DNA from: Paulinella micropora
Taxonomy: Eukaryota > Cercozoa > Imbricatea > Euglyphida
Direction: 5' to 3'
DNA: 64,000 bases
Assembly (NCBI GenBank): GCA_009731375.1
Contig: BJOX01000107.1
Coordinates: 450,196-514,195, forward strand
Below are positions 18,651 through 28,134 of this stretch, piece after piece; the stretch's first letter is position 1, and the number at the start of each line of letters is the position of its first letter. A program made the translations under genes and the position numbers. The notes below the pieces were generated by a model that was not told the origin of the DNA, searched no databases, and saw only the letters and a list, made by a program, of their open reading frames with translations.

Positions 18651-18661
18651 TNNNNNNNNNN
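18605..18661. other. Poly(C) tract next to an N gap
   Basis: A run of more than 40 C (18607-18650) abuts 10 N (18652-18661). Similar poly(C) runs abut many other gaps in this window, so the tract may be artificial. Confidence 0.8.
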
Positions 18662-19022
18662 CATTGCGCGCACCCCCTTCTTGTCCTCATGGACACACCA
18701 ACATGAGTCCCGGTACTTGTTGTAGTCTTCCATAAGTACTGCGAACACTTGCTGGTCATGGCGGCTCAGGTTCAGCTGGTTAGCGAAGTTTTCCAGCTTG
18801 GCATAATGCCCTTTCCGTTCAGCCGTTTTGCAGTTGAAGCAAACGTCCCTGATGTACAGTATCTTAGCATCCGGCGGAGGTGCAAGCTGCTTCAGATGCC
18901 GCGGCCGGTCCACGGCTTCGGCGTCGCCTCCCCCCTCTTCATCTTCCTGGTCGTCGACTTCCTCTGCCACATGCCCTGCCTGGAGACGCGCTGCTCTGAC
19001 CTCACTGCGGAGTTTTTCTGTC
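18662..19022 (-). CDS. Exon with coiled-coil start and Cys-containing region
   Basis: Following a GGACAG acceptor the minus strand reads KLRSEVRAARLQAGHVAEEV, an acidic block, then ILYIRDVCFNCKTAERKGHY, KLENFANQLNLSRHDQQVFA and YNKYRDSCWCVHEDKKGVRA up to the gap. CxxC and CWC could bind zinc. The start continues the coiled coil of the previous exon (ending KELKQRQQEV) across the ATT-repeat intron. Confidence 0.5.
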
Positions 19023-19059
19023 CACGCACACAAACACCATTTTGTGTGTGCTTTCTTTT

Positions 19060-19272
<213 letters not shown>

Positions 19273-19294
19273 CCCTTTTGTTTCTCCCACATAC

Positions 19295-19716
19295 CTACTT
19301 CCTGCTGGCGTTGCTTCAACTCCTTGCGCAACTTTGCTGCCTCTGCTTTTTGGTCTCGCTGGAGTTGCTCATACTCGGCCGAAAGCTGATTAGCGAACTC
19401 CTGAATCCATTCGGCCGGGCAGCTCTCGCGCCATTACATGTCCCGCAAAGCCTCTTTGCGGCACTCGAACTCAAGGTTATCGTTGATGCCGTTCTTTTGG
19501 ACCCTGTTTAGTATCCTGGTCCGCTCTGTTCGAGGGAGGTCATGGAAAACAAACCGCCTCTGCCATACCATTGCTGCGTATTTGTGGGTCCATTCCCAAG
19601 GCAATTTTCCTTCGTCGATATATTTCTCTACCATCATCTCCTTGATGGCCAAGCTATGTTCTATCCACGCCATCTCCTCTTCGCTGATCGGCGGGAAATC
19701 GCCCTTGAGATTATCC
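19295..19716 (-). pseudogene. Helical/coiled-coil exon with one in-frame TAA
   Basis: After a GTGGCAG acceptor the minus strand reads DNLKGDFPPISEEEMAWIEH, SLAIKEMMVEKYIDEGKLPW, EWTHKYAAMVWQRRFVFHDL and RKEALRDM; then TAA (19434-19436) and, in the same frame, WRESCPAEWIQEFANQLSAE and DQKAEAAKLRKELKQRQQEV before a GTATGT donor. The continuation past one stop in the same frame argues for a point mutation or sequence error in a real exon. No domain recognised. Confidence 0.5.
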
Positions 19717-19934
19717 TGCCACGCAGCATCCGAACAAATAGACATGCAAGGACTTAGCCTTTCAATGGTTACCTTACCCATCCAAGGCATACCTTGAAAT
19801 AGTCAAGGTATACCTTGCAATAGTCAAGGTATACCTCGAACTAGTCAAGGTATACCTTGCAATATCAAGGTATACCTTGATATTCCAAGGTATTATACCT
19901 TGAAATATCAAGGTATACCTTGAAATATCAAGGT
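19717..19934. repeat. Palindrome cluster F with conserved left and right ends
   Basis: The left end GCATCCGAACAAATAGACA through TGCAAGGACTTAGCC (19727-19760) is shared almost exactly with cluster H at 23105. Then follow eight AAGGTATACCTTG copies, mostly 20-21 bp apart, and the right end CAAGGTGACGTACATAG leading into GATA repeats. It lies in an intron of the minus-strand gene. Confidence 0.95.
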
Positions 19935-19978
19935 GACGTACATAGATAGATAGATAGATAGACAGATAGATAGATAGG

Positions 19979-20009
<31 letters not shown>

Positions 20010-20013
20010 ACAA

Positions 20014-20060
<47 letters not shown>

Positions 20061-20062
20061 CG
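19935..20062. repeat. (GATA)n microsatellite
   Basis: Tail of palindrome cluster F. It ends in GATACGTACATTG, echoing the GACGTACATAG at its start. Confidence 0.95.
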
Positions 20063-20470
20063 TACATTGCAGACAGCATACACGTGCTGGCACGCGGTAA
20101 CTGCTTCCTGCACCCATGGCTTGACCCTTTTCCTGACTTCGTCAGGGATCTCGGACAACTCTAAATCCCCTACCGCTTCCACATCCACAGTCCAGCCTGG
20201 CGTGGCCGTGAGTTCCCTCCACATTTCGTCAATACCAGGAAGGAAAGGGCTGTCCTGACCCCAATGCGTGTCAAGTTGCTGCGCCTTATTCTGGCGTTCC
20301 TTCTTGCCCCCCTCCTCCTCCTTCTCTCCCTCCTCCTCCTCGTCCTCCTCTACCTCCTCCACCTCTTTCTCTCCCCCCCCCCCCCCTCGAGCTCCTTGTC
20401 CTTATGCTCCTCCTCATTCTCCTTCTGCTCCTCCGTCCCTTGCTTCTCCTGTTCCTCTTGCTTAGAAGGA
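20063..20470 (-). CDS. Acidic exon of the long minus-strand gene
   Basis: The minus strand reads SKQEEQEKQGTEEQKENEEE and KDKELEGGGG, then after a run of 14 C (20374-20387, where the frame changes) EEVEEDEEEEGEKEEEGGKK, LDTHWGQDSPFLPGIDEMWR, LTATPGWTVDVEAVGDLELS and KRVKPWVQEAVTACQHVYAV before a GTACGT donor. The acidic N-part is low complexity; the second part looks globular. The upstream start is hidden in the GAA array. Confidence 0.45.
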
Positions 20471-20706
20471 GGAGGAGGAGGAGGAGGAGGAGGAGAAGAA
20501 GAAGAAGAAGAAGAAGAAGAAGAAGAAGAAGCAGAAGAAGCAGAAGAAGAAGGAGAAGAAGAAGGAGAAGAAGGAGAAGAAGGAGAAGAAGGAGAAGAAG
20601 GAGCAGGAGAAGAAGGAGAAGCAGCTGCAGGAGAAGAAGAAGAAGAAGAAGAAGAAGAAGAAGAAGAAGAAGAAGAAGAAGGAGGAGGAGGAGGAGGAGG
20701 AGGATC
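20466..20706. repeat. (GAA)n / (GGA)n trinucleotide array
   Basis: Purine-only array with GCA interruptions. It separates the minus-strand gene from the divergent plus-strand gene and could be coding Ser/Pro on the minus strand. Confidence 0.9.
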
Positions 20707-21190
20707 CGGAGGCTTAGCCTTATTCCGAACAGAGTTGATCTAATTCGTGGGGGCATGGCTCACCACACGTTTACAACCTACATATCCATTTTGCAATCTG
20801 TGCAAATTGTTCGCAAACGTGTGATGAGCCATGTGAACGAACATTGCTGGCCATGCAACGCGTACGGTTTTCAAGCAACAAAATTGATGGGGACCCGGAA
20901 ATTTTTGCAACAAATTATTCAGGGAAATTCGCTTATGTGCTGTTGGCAAGGTGTGCTGTGACATTGGCTCGTACCTCTTGATGGGTTGGCAAGGTTTCCC
21001 TCTCGAGTTGATGGGGTCCTCAGCAAAAAATCAAATCAAACCAGAAAAAAAAACTGATAGCTATAGGCAACGCAATTGTTCAGGCTGACCAGAATTCTGG
21101 AAGGGCCGGGGGAGTTATTAATGGTAACTGTTAGTCTCTTCTTCAAGTCGGTTTTCTGTTTAGATATATTGCGTTGTATACGTAATATTA
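20707..21190. other. Intergenic region between divergent genes
   Basis: Non-repetitive, no coding frame accepted. It holds an inverted repeat of GGCTCACCACACGTTT-like arms (20757-20772 with 20815-20832) and a GATGGGG...TTGGCAAGG repeat (20886-21013). A promoter role is possible from position only. Confidence 0.4.
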
Positions 21191-21305
21191 TTATTTATGT
21201 TATGGATATACGTTCTTGTAAATTTGTATGTATATATATACATATATATATATATACACACACACACACATACACACACACACATACACACACACACATA
21301 CACAC

Positions 21306-21352
<47 letters not shown>

Positions 21353-21426
21353 CATATATATATATATATTATATATATATGTATGTATATATATATACAC
21401 ATGTAGATATATAACATCCATTACTC

Positions 21427-21485
<59 letters not shown>

Positions 21486-21631
21486 CACACACATGCACAC
21501 ACACACACACACATATATATATACATGTATATATACATTTGTGTATATGTATATATATATATATATATGTATATGTATATATGTGTGTGTATGTGTGTGT
21601 ATGTATGTATACACACACACACACACACACG

Positions 21632-21674
<43 letters not shown>

Positions 21675-21754
21675 ATATATATATAACATCCATTACTCTT
21701 CATATATATATATATATACATATATATATATGTATGTATATATAACATCCATTA

Positions 21755-21785
<31 letters not shown>

Positions 21786-21826
21786 ACACACACACATGCA
21801 CAAGTACATATGTATTGTTCATACCA
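21190..21826. repeat. Compound (TA)n (CA)n (CT)n microsatellites with a repeated spacer
   Basis: Blocks of TA, CA and CT interrupted by a repeated spacer ATAACATCCATTACTCT at about 21410, 21684 and 21742. Confidence 0.95.
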
Positions 21827-21827
21827 A

Positions 21828-21899
21828 ATTCAAGGTATACCTTAAACAGGTAAGGTATACCTTAAGTAAATGGTAGGGTATACATTAAAATCTCTCTCT

Positions 21900-21958
<59 letters not shown>
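21828..21958. repeat. Palindrome cluster G with (CT)n tail
   Basis: Three degenerate AAGGTATACCTTAA copies followed by a CT array that runs up to the CAG acceptor of the first recognised exon of the tnp2 gene. Confidence 0.85.
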
Positions 21959-21961
<3 letters not shown>

Positions 21962-22070
21962 GCCCGGATGTCCCTGGTACTTGCCACACGAAAGGCAAGG
22001 CAACAAGGATCCTCCATATGCCAGTGCAGTAAATGCGGTGGGAGCCGCCGCATCTCATATTCCATGATGT
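21962..22070 (+). CDS. tnp2 gene: N-terminal Cys-cluster exon
   Basis: The frame MSLVLATRKARQQGSSICQC and SKCGGSRRISYSMM follows a CAG acceptor and runs into a GTGAGT donor at about 22070. CxCxxCGG followed, after splicing, by RHIKKHG gives a C3H-like module of the type found at the N-terminus of CACTA (tnp2) transposases. The start codon at 21969 could be genuine or the exon may be internal. Confidence 0.5.
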
Positions 22071-22183
22071 GAGTGCCTACAACTTTTTAGCACTTCTTGA
22101 TGTGTTTTCTCTAATACTTCCTCAGTGACTGCTATAATTATCTGTTGTACTTGGTATTCCCAAGTCTGACTTCTGTGTTGCCA

Positions 22184-22261
22184 GGAGAAAACACATCAAG
22201 AAGCACGGTGTTGCAGGAAACAAAAGGAAACGCACAGGAAATACAAGGAAACGTCACAGCA
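22184..22261 (+). CDS. tnp2 gene: second exon (RHIKKHG)
   Basis: Following a TTGCCAG acceptor the frame reads RKHIKKHGVAGNKRKRTGNT and RKRHSS, completing the Cys/His module and adding a basic stretch. It ends at a GTAAGC donor that opens the hairpin intron. Confidence 0.5.
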
Positions 22262-22389
22262 GTAAGCGCCACAGGCATGAAAAAAGCAATGATTACGGAG
22301 AAGAAGAAAAGGTACATTCAGAAGAGATGTACCTCTTCTTCTTCTCCGTAATCATGGCTTTGTTCATGCCTTTGTCGCTTACGTTTTAG
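22262..22389 (+). repeat. Hairpin intron (54-bp inverted repeat spanning the intron)
   Basis: The donor GTAAGCG starts a left arm (22262-22315) that pairs, with a few mismatches, with the right arm 22329-22382 ending CGCTTAC. Only GTTTTAG follows before the next exon. The 128-bp intron is thus almost entirely a stem-loop, with a 13-base loop. Confidence 0.8.
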
Positions 22390-22766
22390 GAACAGGACGA
22401 GGACCAAAGCGAGGGATTGCAAGAAGAGCCAGGAAACCCAGGAGAGCAACGTGAGGAGAGACCAAGACGTGGAAGCGCTGGAAGAACGTGAGGAAGACCA
22501 AGACCTGGATGGGCCAAACGCTCACGAGGAAGGCGAACCTGCAGGCCAACGAGACCAAGACATGGAAGCGCTGGAAGAACGTGAGGGAGACCAAGACCTG
22601 AATGGGCCAGACGCTCACGAGGAAGGCGAAGCTGCAGGGATAGAAGAGGAAGAGGACGAGGAACAAGGCGAGGAAGAAAACGAGGAACAAGGCGAGGAAG
22701 AAGACGATAGCAGTCCCGAGATGAGTGATCAGGACAGCTCCTCGGGGCTCCGATCCCGAAGATGAA
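22390..22766 (+). CDS. tnp2 gene: acidic exon with 31-residue tandem repeat
   Basis: The frame from about 22451 reads RDQDVEALEEREEDQDLDGP, NAHEEGEPAGQ and then a second copy RDQDMEALEEREGDQDLNGP, DAHEEGEAAG. It continues into EEEDEEQGEEENEEQ and DDSSPEMSDQDSS. The repeat unit is 31 residues (93 bp). A frame change at CCTCGGGG (about 22741) joins it to the following segment. Confidence 0.5.
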
Positions 22767-23100
22767 GCACAGCACGGACGCGGAAAACGGGCCAGGACGT
22801 TAGCTGCTGTGGACACTATCCTCAGTGAACCCTTTGTTACTGGGCCGGGCCCACAGGTGGACCAGCTTACGGTGGCTCATATTGCAATTTGTTTGTTACA
22901 CTTGATGCATGTCCATCGAGTGTCGTACAAGGCGATGGACGCCATAATGACCTTGCTGACAGAGCTAGTAACACCCCACGAACAAGCCGCCACCTGGAAG
23001 CGACTGCATGGCTTGGTAATGACCTCGCGGCCAGAGATGGTCACGTACATACGGTCCGTGTTGTTATGTATGCAAGCAAGACAAAGTGTGTTGTTATGTA
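22742..23100 (+). CDS. tnp2 gene: helical N-terminal region
   Basis: GSDPEDEAQHGRGKRARTLA is followed by VDQLTVAHIAICLLHLMHVH, RVSYKAMDAIMTLLTELVTP and AATWKRLHGLVMTSRPEMVT. A hydrophobic-helix pair of this type precedes the catalytic core in tnp2 proteins. The exon is interrupted at about 23090 by the insertion of palindrome cluster H and resumes at 23471 after a duplicated segment. Confidence 0.55.
23010..23088 (+). repeat. Left copy of a ~79-bp direct duplication flanking cluster H
   Basis: Sequence beginning GCTTGGTAATGACCTCGCGG and ending ACAAAGTGT recurs at 23471-23549 with four differences. The two copies bracket the palindrome array and its GATA tail. Confidence 0.9.
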
Positions 23101-23303
23101 TGCAAGCATCCGAAGAAATAGACATGCAAGGACTTAGCCTTTCAATGTTTACCTTACATATCCAAGGTATGCCTTGCAATACTATTAGTAAGGGTATACC
23201 TTGAAATAGCCAAGTTATGCCTTAACTAGTCAGGGTATACCTTGAAATATCAAGGTATGCCCTGATATTCCAAGGTATACCTTGAAATATCAAGGTGACG
23301 TAC
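23097..23303. repeat. Palindrome cluster H with conserved left and right ends
   Basis: The left end is GCATCCGAAGAAATAGACA...GGACTTAGCCTTTCAATG, as in cluster F. Seven AAGGTATACCTTG-type copies and the right end CAAGGTGACGTACATAG follow. The insertion is inside coding sequence, not an intron. Confidence 0.95.
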
Positions 23304-23356
23304 ATAGAAAGATAGAAAGATAGATAGGTAGATAAATAGATAGATAGGTAGATAGG

Positions 23357-23402
<46 letters not shown>

Positions 23403-23419
23403 CATAGATAGATAGATAA

Positions 23420-23470
<51 letters not shown>
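23304..23470. repeat. (GATA)n microsatellite
   Basis: GATA/GGTA tail of cluster H, ending exactly where the right copy of the 79-bp duplication begins. Confidence 0.95.
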
Positions 23471-23471
<1 letters not shown>

Positions 23472-24420
23472 CTTGGTCATGGCCTCGCGGCCAGAGGTGG
23501 TCACGTACATACGGTCCGTGTTGTTATGTACGCAAGCAAGACAAAGTGTATCTGTGAATGTGTGCCTGGATTAGGTGCTTCCGTGATTGCAGCCTCACTC
23601 CATTTGTGGAAACATCAGGGGATTGCAAACAAGGGCATCCATTGCGCAGGGAACGTGTATGTGTTGCAGCCCTGGAACCCCAAGTCCAAGCATTTGTGGG
23701 CACCGTAGGATGGGACGACATCCACCGGGACGTGGTGCAACATGCCGACGATTCTGTGGGAGCCGCTAGTTACTGTTGCATCAAGTGTTCACCCCGTTAC
23801 AGGCAAAAGGTAATCACCACTTCCCCTGCAGGAGTCGTCACCTTTCCGATCATAGTTGGTACTGATGGACTGCCTCTGACACTTGGTAAGTTTGGTGCAA
23901 ACCATCCGGTATGGCTTAACACGATCAGGAACCTTGCTGCCCCCGACAAGTTGCAGCGGAAATTGCAACGGTGGATAGGATGCCTCATAGGAGGTCCCGT
24001 CCTCCCACCGGATCTGCGTACTAGCATGACCCCGCTTCGCGCCCAATTAGAATCCCTCGCTAATTCGTTTCCTTGTGTGGACAAACACGGTAAAGAGCGG
24101 CTTTGCAGAGTCATTTTGCTGGGCGTGGCAGGTGACGGTCAAGGTGTCAAGAAAATTTGTGGTGCAACATGGAATGGACAGTATTCGTGCCCTTCATGCA
24201 GAATGCAGTTTACGAAATTTCTGGATCGATATATTACGCCTGACTTCCGACTGTTTCTATCTGCCGAACACCCCATGCGGAGGAACCCACAATATGACAA
24301 CCATTGTCTGCAGCGTCCACCAGATATCAAGACACATACATGGCTCGAGAGTGCAGCACTTGAATGCAGGCAAATTGCCAGGGCAAAGGCGGCGCATAGT
24401 TACGGTTTCCAGTACGTGAA
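23471..24420 (+). CDS. CACTA/EnSpm-type (tnp2, Transposase_21) transposase core
   Basis: After the right copy of the duplication, the long frame contains WDDIHRDVVQHADDSVGAAS, CCIKCSPRYRQK, then AGVVTFPIIVGTDGLPLTLG and GANHPVWLNTIRNLAAPDKL. The Asp of VGTDG is the likely first catalytic residue (tnp2: DGxxx...PVxL...NLP). Next are RWIGCLIGGPVLPPDLRTSM and TPLRAQLESLANSF (the GP..P...yL.PL..EL block), RVILLGVAGDGQGVKKICGA (second Asp) and YSCPSCRMQ (CxxC, as in tnp2). The exon ends near 24415, where the frame runs into intron sequence. The frame between 23550 and 23640 shifts at least once. It would cut and join transposon ends in the nucleus. Confidence 0.75.
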
Positions 24421-24475
24421 CTTGCTTGTGGTTTTTATTTTTTATATATATATTTTTTATTATTATTTTTTTTAC

Positions 24476-24514
<39 letters not shown>

Positions 24515-24754
24515 TTTGTTTATTTATTTATTTTTGGTATGCCATGGGCTTCCTCCGGGTATACCTTGTATTTCCAAGGTATACCTTTCATTTTTAAGGT
24601 ATCCCTCGGCCTTGTTCAGGTATACCTTGTATTTCCAAAGTATACCTTGCATTTTCAAGGTATACCTCGGCCTTATTCAAGGTATATTTTGCATTTTCAA
24701 GGTATGCCTGCTTACCTTTTCATGCCCCTCATAATTTATTTTCTGGCTTTTCAG
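24421..24754. repeat. Intron with (TTTA)n and palindrome cluster I
   Basis: TTTA/TTAT repeats (24445-24532) are followed by about six AAGGTATACCTTG-type copies (24555-24710) with TTCATTTT or CGGCCTT spacers, then a CTTTTCAG acceptor at 24754. Confidence 0.9.
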
Positions 24755-25381
24755 AGGCAGTGCATGTTTACTTTGCAGGGGTCAAATATCCAGGCGCATT
24801 CAGTGGTGTGCCCCTGTATGATGTGATAAAGGATACATAATTATATCCGGGTCTGATGCACCTGACTGGCAACCTGTTTGACCATCTAATCAAAACAACC
24901 ACACGTTGGCATCCTAAATGCACGCTCAAGGCAATACATATCCAACCGTTGCCTCCTTTTGTTGAGCGGGAGCAGAAACGAGGTGAGAGCCAGAGCGATT
25001 ACCTGCGAGCCATGGAATCTGAAAGGAAAGATCATAAAGCACATGCAGCTGCTGTGCAAGCTTGCATCGATCTGTACACTGCGTTCGGGCTGGACGAGAA
25101 AGGTCGTTACGAGGTTTGCAGACGTTTCAAGAGCATCAAAAGGCCCTTCCTGATCAAATCGGCACTGTGCCACCTTACAAAATTTTTGGCAAACTCAATA
25201 CTGCCAGCGCTCATTTTTTTAATGAGGTACTGCAGTTGGATCTTCGATGATATGCAACCCGGTCTTGCCTTACCGCAAAAGAAAACAATCAAGCAGATGT
25301 TTGCACTCGCCAAGCTATGCATGCGGCGGACGTTACCATGCAGGGTCGAGGACGGCTTGGGGGACTTTATCGTTCAACAGG
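24755..25381 (+). pseudogene. tnp2 transposase, second core exon, one in-frame TAA
   Basis: The frame reads AVHVYFAGVKYPGAFSGVPL, YDVIKDT, TAA (24838-24840), LYPGLMHLTGNLFDHLIKTT and then RWHPKCTLKAIHIQPLPPFV, IDLYTAFGLDEKGRYEVCRR and QKKTIKQMFALAKLCMRRTL. GVPLYDV...PxLMHLxxN is the tnp2 block following the CxxC region, where the family has a PxDxMHL motif. The stop lies inside this conserved block, so the copy is inactive unless the base is an error. It ends VQQ before a GTACAC donor. Confidence 0.7.
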
Positions 25382-25459
25382 TACACTATTGTTGTTTTCT
25401 GCAAGGAATACCCTAATTTTTCAAGGTATACCCTGGACGGGCAAGGCATACCTTGACAT

Positions 25460-25492
<33 letters not shown>

Positions 25493-25514
25493 TGATATGT
25501 ATGATTATGCATAG
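25382..25514. repeat. Intron with palindrome cluster J and (GA)n
   Basis: Three copies (CAAGGAATACCC, TCAAGGTATACCCTGG and CAAGGCATACCTTGA) followed by a GA array (25459-25492) and a TGCATAG acceptor. Confidence 0.85.
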
Positions 25515-26108
25515 GTGGTAGAGATCGCGGCCGGGTTGCCCAAGACAGAGCACGCCTATTATCTGCATTAGTTTTGTTGTAAGGTACTTCTGCATTTCCG
25601 GGACTGGGGACCCTTACCAGAAGTGCAGGAATTCGGTTTGGAACGTGAGGAAGGGGAACTCAAGAAGCAAGTCAAGACTCTAAGGAACATGGAGCACACA
25701 CATTTATGAAGCGTTGGACCGTTGCTCCGGGAGCGCTATTACTGCCAAGCTTACAAGCGGCACAAGCTGATACCGAAGCGCAAGTCGTGATGTCAAAATG
25801 TAGTGTTGTAACAGGTCGGCGCACTGGCAGCTTTAACGCAGCCCACATGAACGAAAACCCGAGTTTGAGTTTGCCCTCGCGTTTCCGCACTCGCCCTAGG
25901 CATCTCACCGACTTGCAGGATTTTTTCAACTCGTGCTGGAGAGTATACAAGGGGGTGCAGGGCTGCCGGCACCCCCACAGTTGACGTACGAGAACATTGA
26001 GCTGGCACGACATATGACATGCAAGGGCTACACGATGAGGTGCATGTCCAGCAGTTCGAGGACTGAACGCTTCGCGGGTGGTACGTGCTTTTTGACACGT
26101 GAGAACGT
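25515..26108 (+). pseudogene. tnp2 gene: downstream exons, frame-broken
   Basis: VVEIAAGLPKTEHAYYLH meets TAG (25569-25571). The frame continues as FRDWGPLPEVQEFGLEREEG and LKKQVKTLRNMEHTHL. In a second frame come RWTVAPGALLLPSLQAAQAD, SFNAAHMNENPSLSLPSRFR and RHLTDLQDFF. After a T6 run (25921-25926) a third frame carries LVLESIQGGAGLPAPPQLTY and ENIELARHMTCKGYTMRCMS up to a GTAAGT donor. The junction at a T run again suggests an indel error. It belongs with the transposase by position. Confidence 0.45.
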
Positions 26109-26150
26109 AAGTGTACTTTTAATGAACGTGCATGGGGAGTGACTACCGCC

Positions 26151-26709
26151 GGGAGGTATGGTGCAAGCGTACAATGGTATGCACGTGTCACATACCAGTT
26201 GCACAGCTGGGATCTGGCCAGAGTTGAACTCTTGCGTGCGCGTGCGCATGACCAGCAGCTGGCAGTGTGGTTGTGTCACATGAGACCTGCCCAACCGTCT
26301 CTGACTTTTTTGCCGATTAGCTTGCTGGAGATTCCGTGCATCGTGGCACCTAAACCGAGCAGTGACACTTTTTTCTACTTCATGGAGCTGATAACTGACG
26401 ATTTCTTGCCAGATGAATTGAGGCAAGAAATTGAAAACAGGAGGAACCGACAACAAGAAGAAGAAGAAGAAGAAGAAGAAGAAGAAGAAAAACAAGAAGA
26501 AGAAGAAGAAGAAGAAGAAGAAGAAGAAGAAGAAGAAGAAGAAGAAGAAGACGAAGAAGAAGACGAAGAAGAAGACGAAGAAGAAGACGAAGAAGAAGAC
26601 GAAGAAGAAGACGAAGAAGAAGACGAAGAAGAAGACGAAGAAGAAGAAGAAAAAGAAGAAGAACAAGAAGAAGAACAAGAAGAAAAACAAGAAGAAGAAC
26701 AAGAACAAA

Positions 26710-26754
<45 letters not shown>

Positions 26755-26990
26755 GAGAAGAAGAAGAACAAGTAGAAGAAGAACAAGAAGAAGAACAAGA
26801 AGGACAAGAACAAGATCAAGAACAAGATCAAGAAGAAGATCACAGGCAAGAACAAGAACAGGAACAAGAACAAGAACAGGAACAAGAGGAAGAAGTTATA
26901 GATTTGGATGAAAATGAGGAAGCACAACAAGAACAACAAGAAGAAGAAAAGGAAGAAGTTGTAGATTTGGATGAAGATACAGATGACTAA
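26151..26990 (+). CDS. tnp2 gene: last exon with long Glu-rich tail
   Basis: The globular part reads YGASVQWYARVTYQLHSWDL, ARVELLRARAHDQQLAVWLC, TFLPISLLEIPCIVAPKPSS and TFFYFMELITDDFLPDELRQ. It resembles the C-terminal beta domain seen after tnp2 cores. It is followed by some 180 residues of Glu with Asp, Gln and Lys, encoded by a GAA array (26456-26860), and two copies of EEVxDLDExxE near the end. The stop at 26988 is followed by AATAAAAAAATAAG, a plausible poly(A) signal. Confidence 0.55.
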
Positions 26991-27500
26991 ATCGTGAATA
27001 TTAATAATAAAAAAATAAGTTTTTCTGTCCTACAAATTATATGTTACACTATATATCAACTTCAGTCACCCGGTAGTAGTCACTAGTAATAATGTACCAG
27101 CCAAAGTTTTGTTTAGAAGTTTTTTGATTAGCTCGGTAACATTTTTTGGATATTAATACTTGCCGAACGGTGAAAGTGATGTACGTAATTACCATGATCA
27201 GTCACCTGATCCCTTACCGTCACAGCAAGGTATGCCTCCCGGGCCCTAGGAATTCAAAGTATGAGTTCAACGGGGGCCAAGGTATATCTTATGAATTCAA
27301 GGCATACCTTACAAATTCAAGGTATACCTTACAAATTCAAGGTATACCTTACGAATTCAAGGTATTATTGCGGCACTTGAAGGTTTGATGTGAATAGTCA
27401 AGGTAACGCAATCTTGCTACCTTTTCCATTTTATCTGTTCTCCTTTCCACGTAGTTGTAGAAGTGGCAAGTATTCTATTAAGACAGTGCTTGCGTAAAAA
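26991..27500. other. 3' flank of the tnp2 gene and palindrome cluster K
   Basis: After AT-rich sequence there are six copies of CAAGGTATACCTTAC with AAATT spacers, about 20 bp apart (27225-27370). No gene seen. Confidence 0.8.
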
Positions 27501-27509
27501 AGTAAGTAA

Positions 27510-27616
27510 GTAGAGATGATTATATATATGTATATTATATATATATATATAATATTTCTAAAAAAGAGAGATCTAGGGAGAGATGATATATATGTATATG
27601 TAAATATATATATATA

Positions 27617-27684
<68 letters not shown>

Positions 27685-27690
27685 GTTTTG
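27510..27690. repeat. (TA)n and (CT)n microsatellites
   Basis: TA-rich blocks then a CT array (27616-27681). Confidence 0.95.
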
Positions 27691-27699
27691 TTTTGCTAT

Positions 27700-27852
27700 T
27701 GGCACTGGAAGGTAAGCTGCTACTGGCACTGGAAGATAAGCTGCTTGCATTGGAAGAGAAGCTGCCGACAGGTGACTATCCAGTGAGCAATCGCTCTCCT
27801 TGTCATTGTCCGTAAGGCTTGACAATGAGACTACGGAAGCATCGGACATGGT
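27700..27852 (-). CDS. Possible N-terminal exon of an unidentified gene
   Basis: The minus strand reads MSDASVVSLSSLTDNDKESD, CSLDSHLSAASLPMQAAYLP and VPVAAYLPVPIA, with a 2-3 copy YLPVPxA repeat. It is Ser/Asp-rich and disordered in appearance. It ends at the CT microsatellite and no continuation was found. Confidence 0.3.
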
Positions 27853-27860
27853 AACAGGCA

Positions 27861-28088
27861 CCTGATATGACAGACATATTTATGTTGGTGTTAATCATCT
27901 TGCGCCTGACATAAACATTTCAATGTTTACCTTACATATCCAAGGTACACCTTGAAATAGTCAAGGTATACCTTGAAATAGTCAAGGTATACCTTGAAGT
28001 AGTCAAGGTATACCTTGAACTAGTCAAGGTATACTTGCAACCTGACATGACAGACATATTTATGTTGGTGTTAATCATCTTGCGCCTG
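27861..28088. repeat. Palindrome cluster L flanked by a ~48-bp direct duplication
   Basis: CCTGATATGACAGACATATT...CTTGCGCCTG (27861-27908) recurs at 28040-28088. Between the copies lie the TTTCAATGTTTACCTTAC left end and five CAAGGTATACCTTGAAATAGT units at 21-bp spacing. The right end with GATA is absent. Confidence 0.9.
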
Positions 28089-28134
28089 GCATAATTATGT
28101 TGGTGTTAAGCAGCAGCGCCGTGGTACAGTAGAG

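Noticed and set aside
26456-26860. Lys-rich and Phe-rich frames over the GAA array
   Set aside because: Shadow frames. The Glu frame continues from a globular domain and ends in a normal stop, so only that one is kept.
27040-27100. CACTA terminal motif of the tnp2 element
   Set aside because: CACTATATATC and CACTAGTAAT occur at about 27047 and 27091, but no matching inverted end or target-site duplication was found on the other side.
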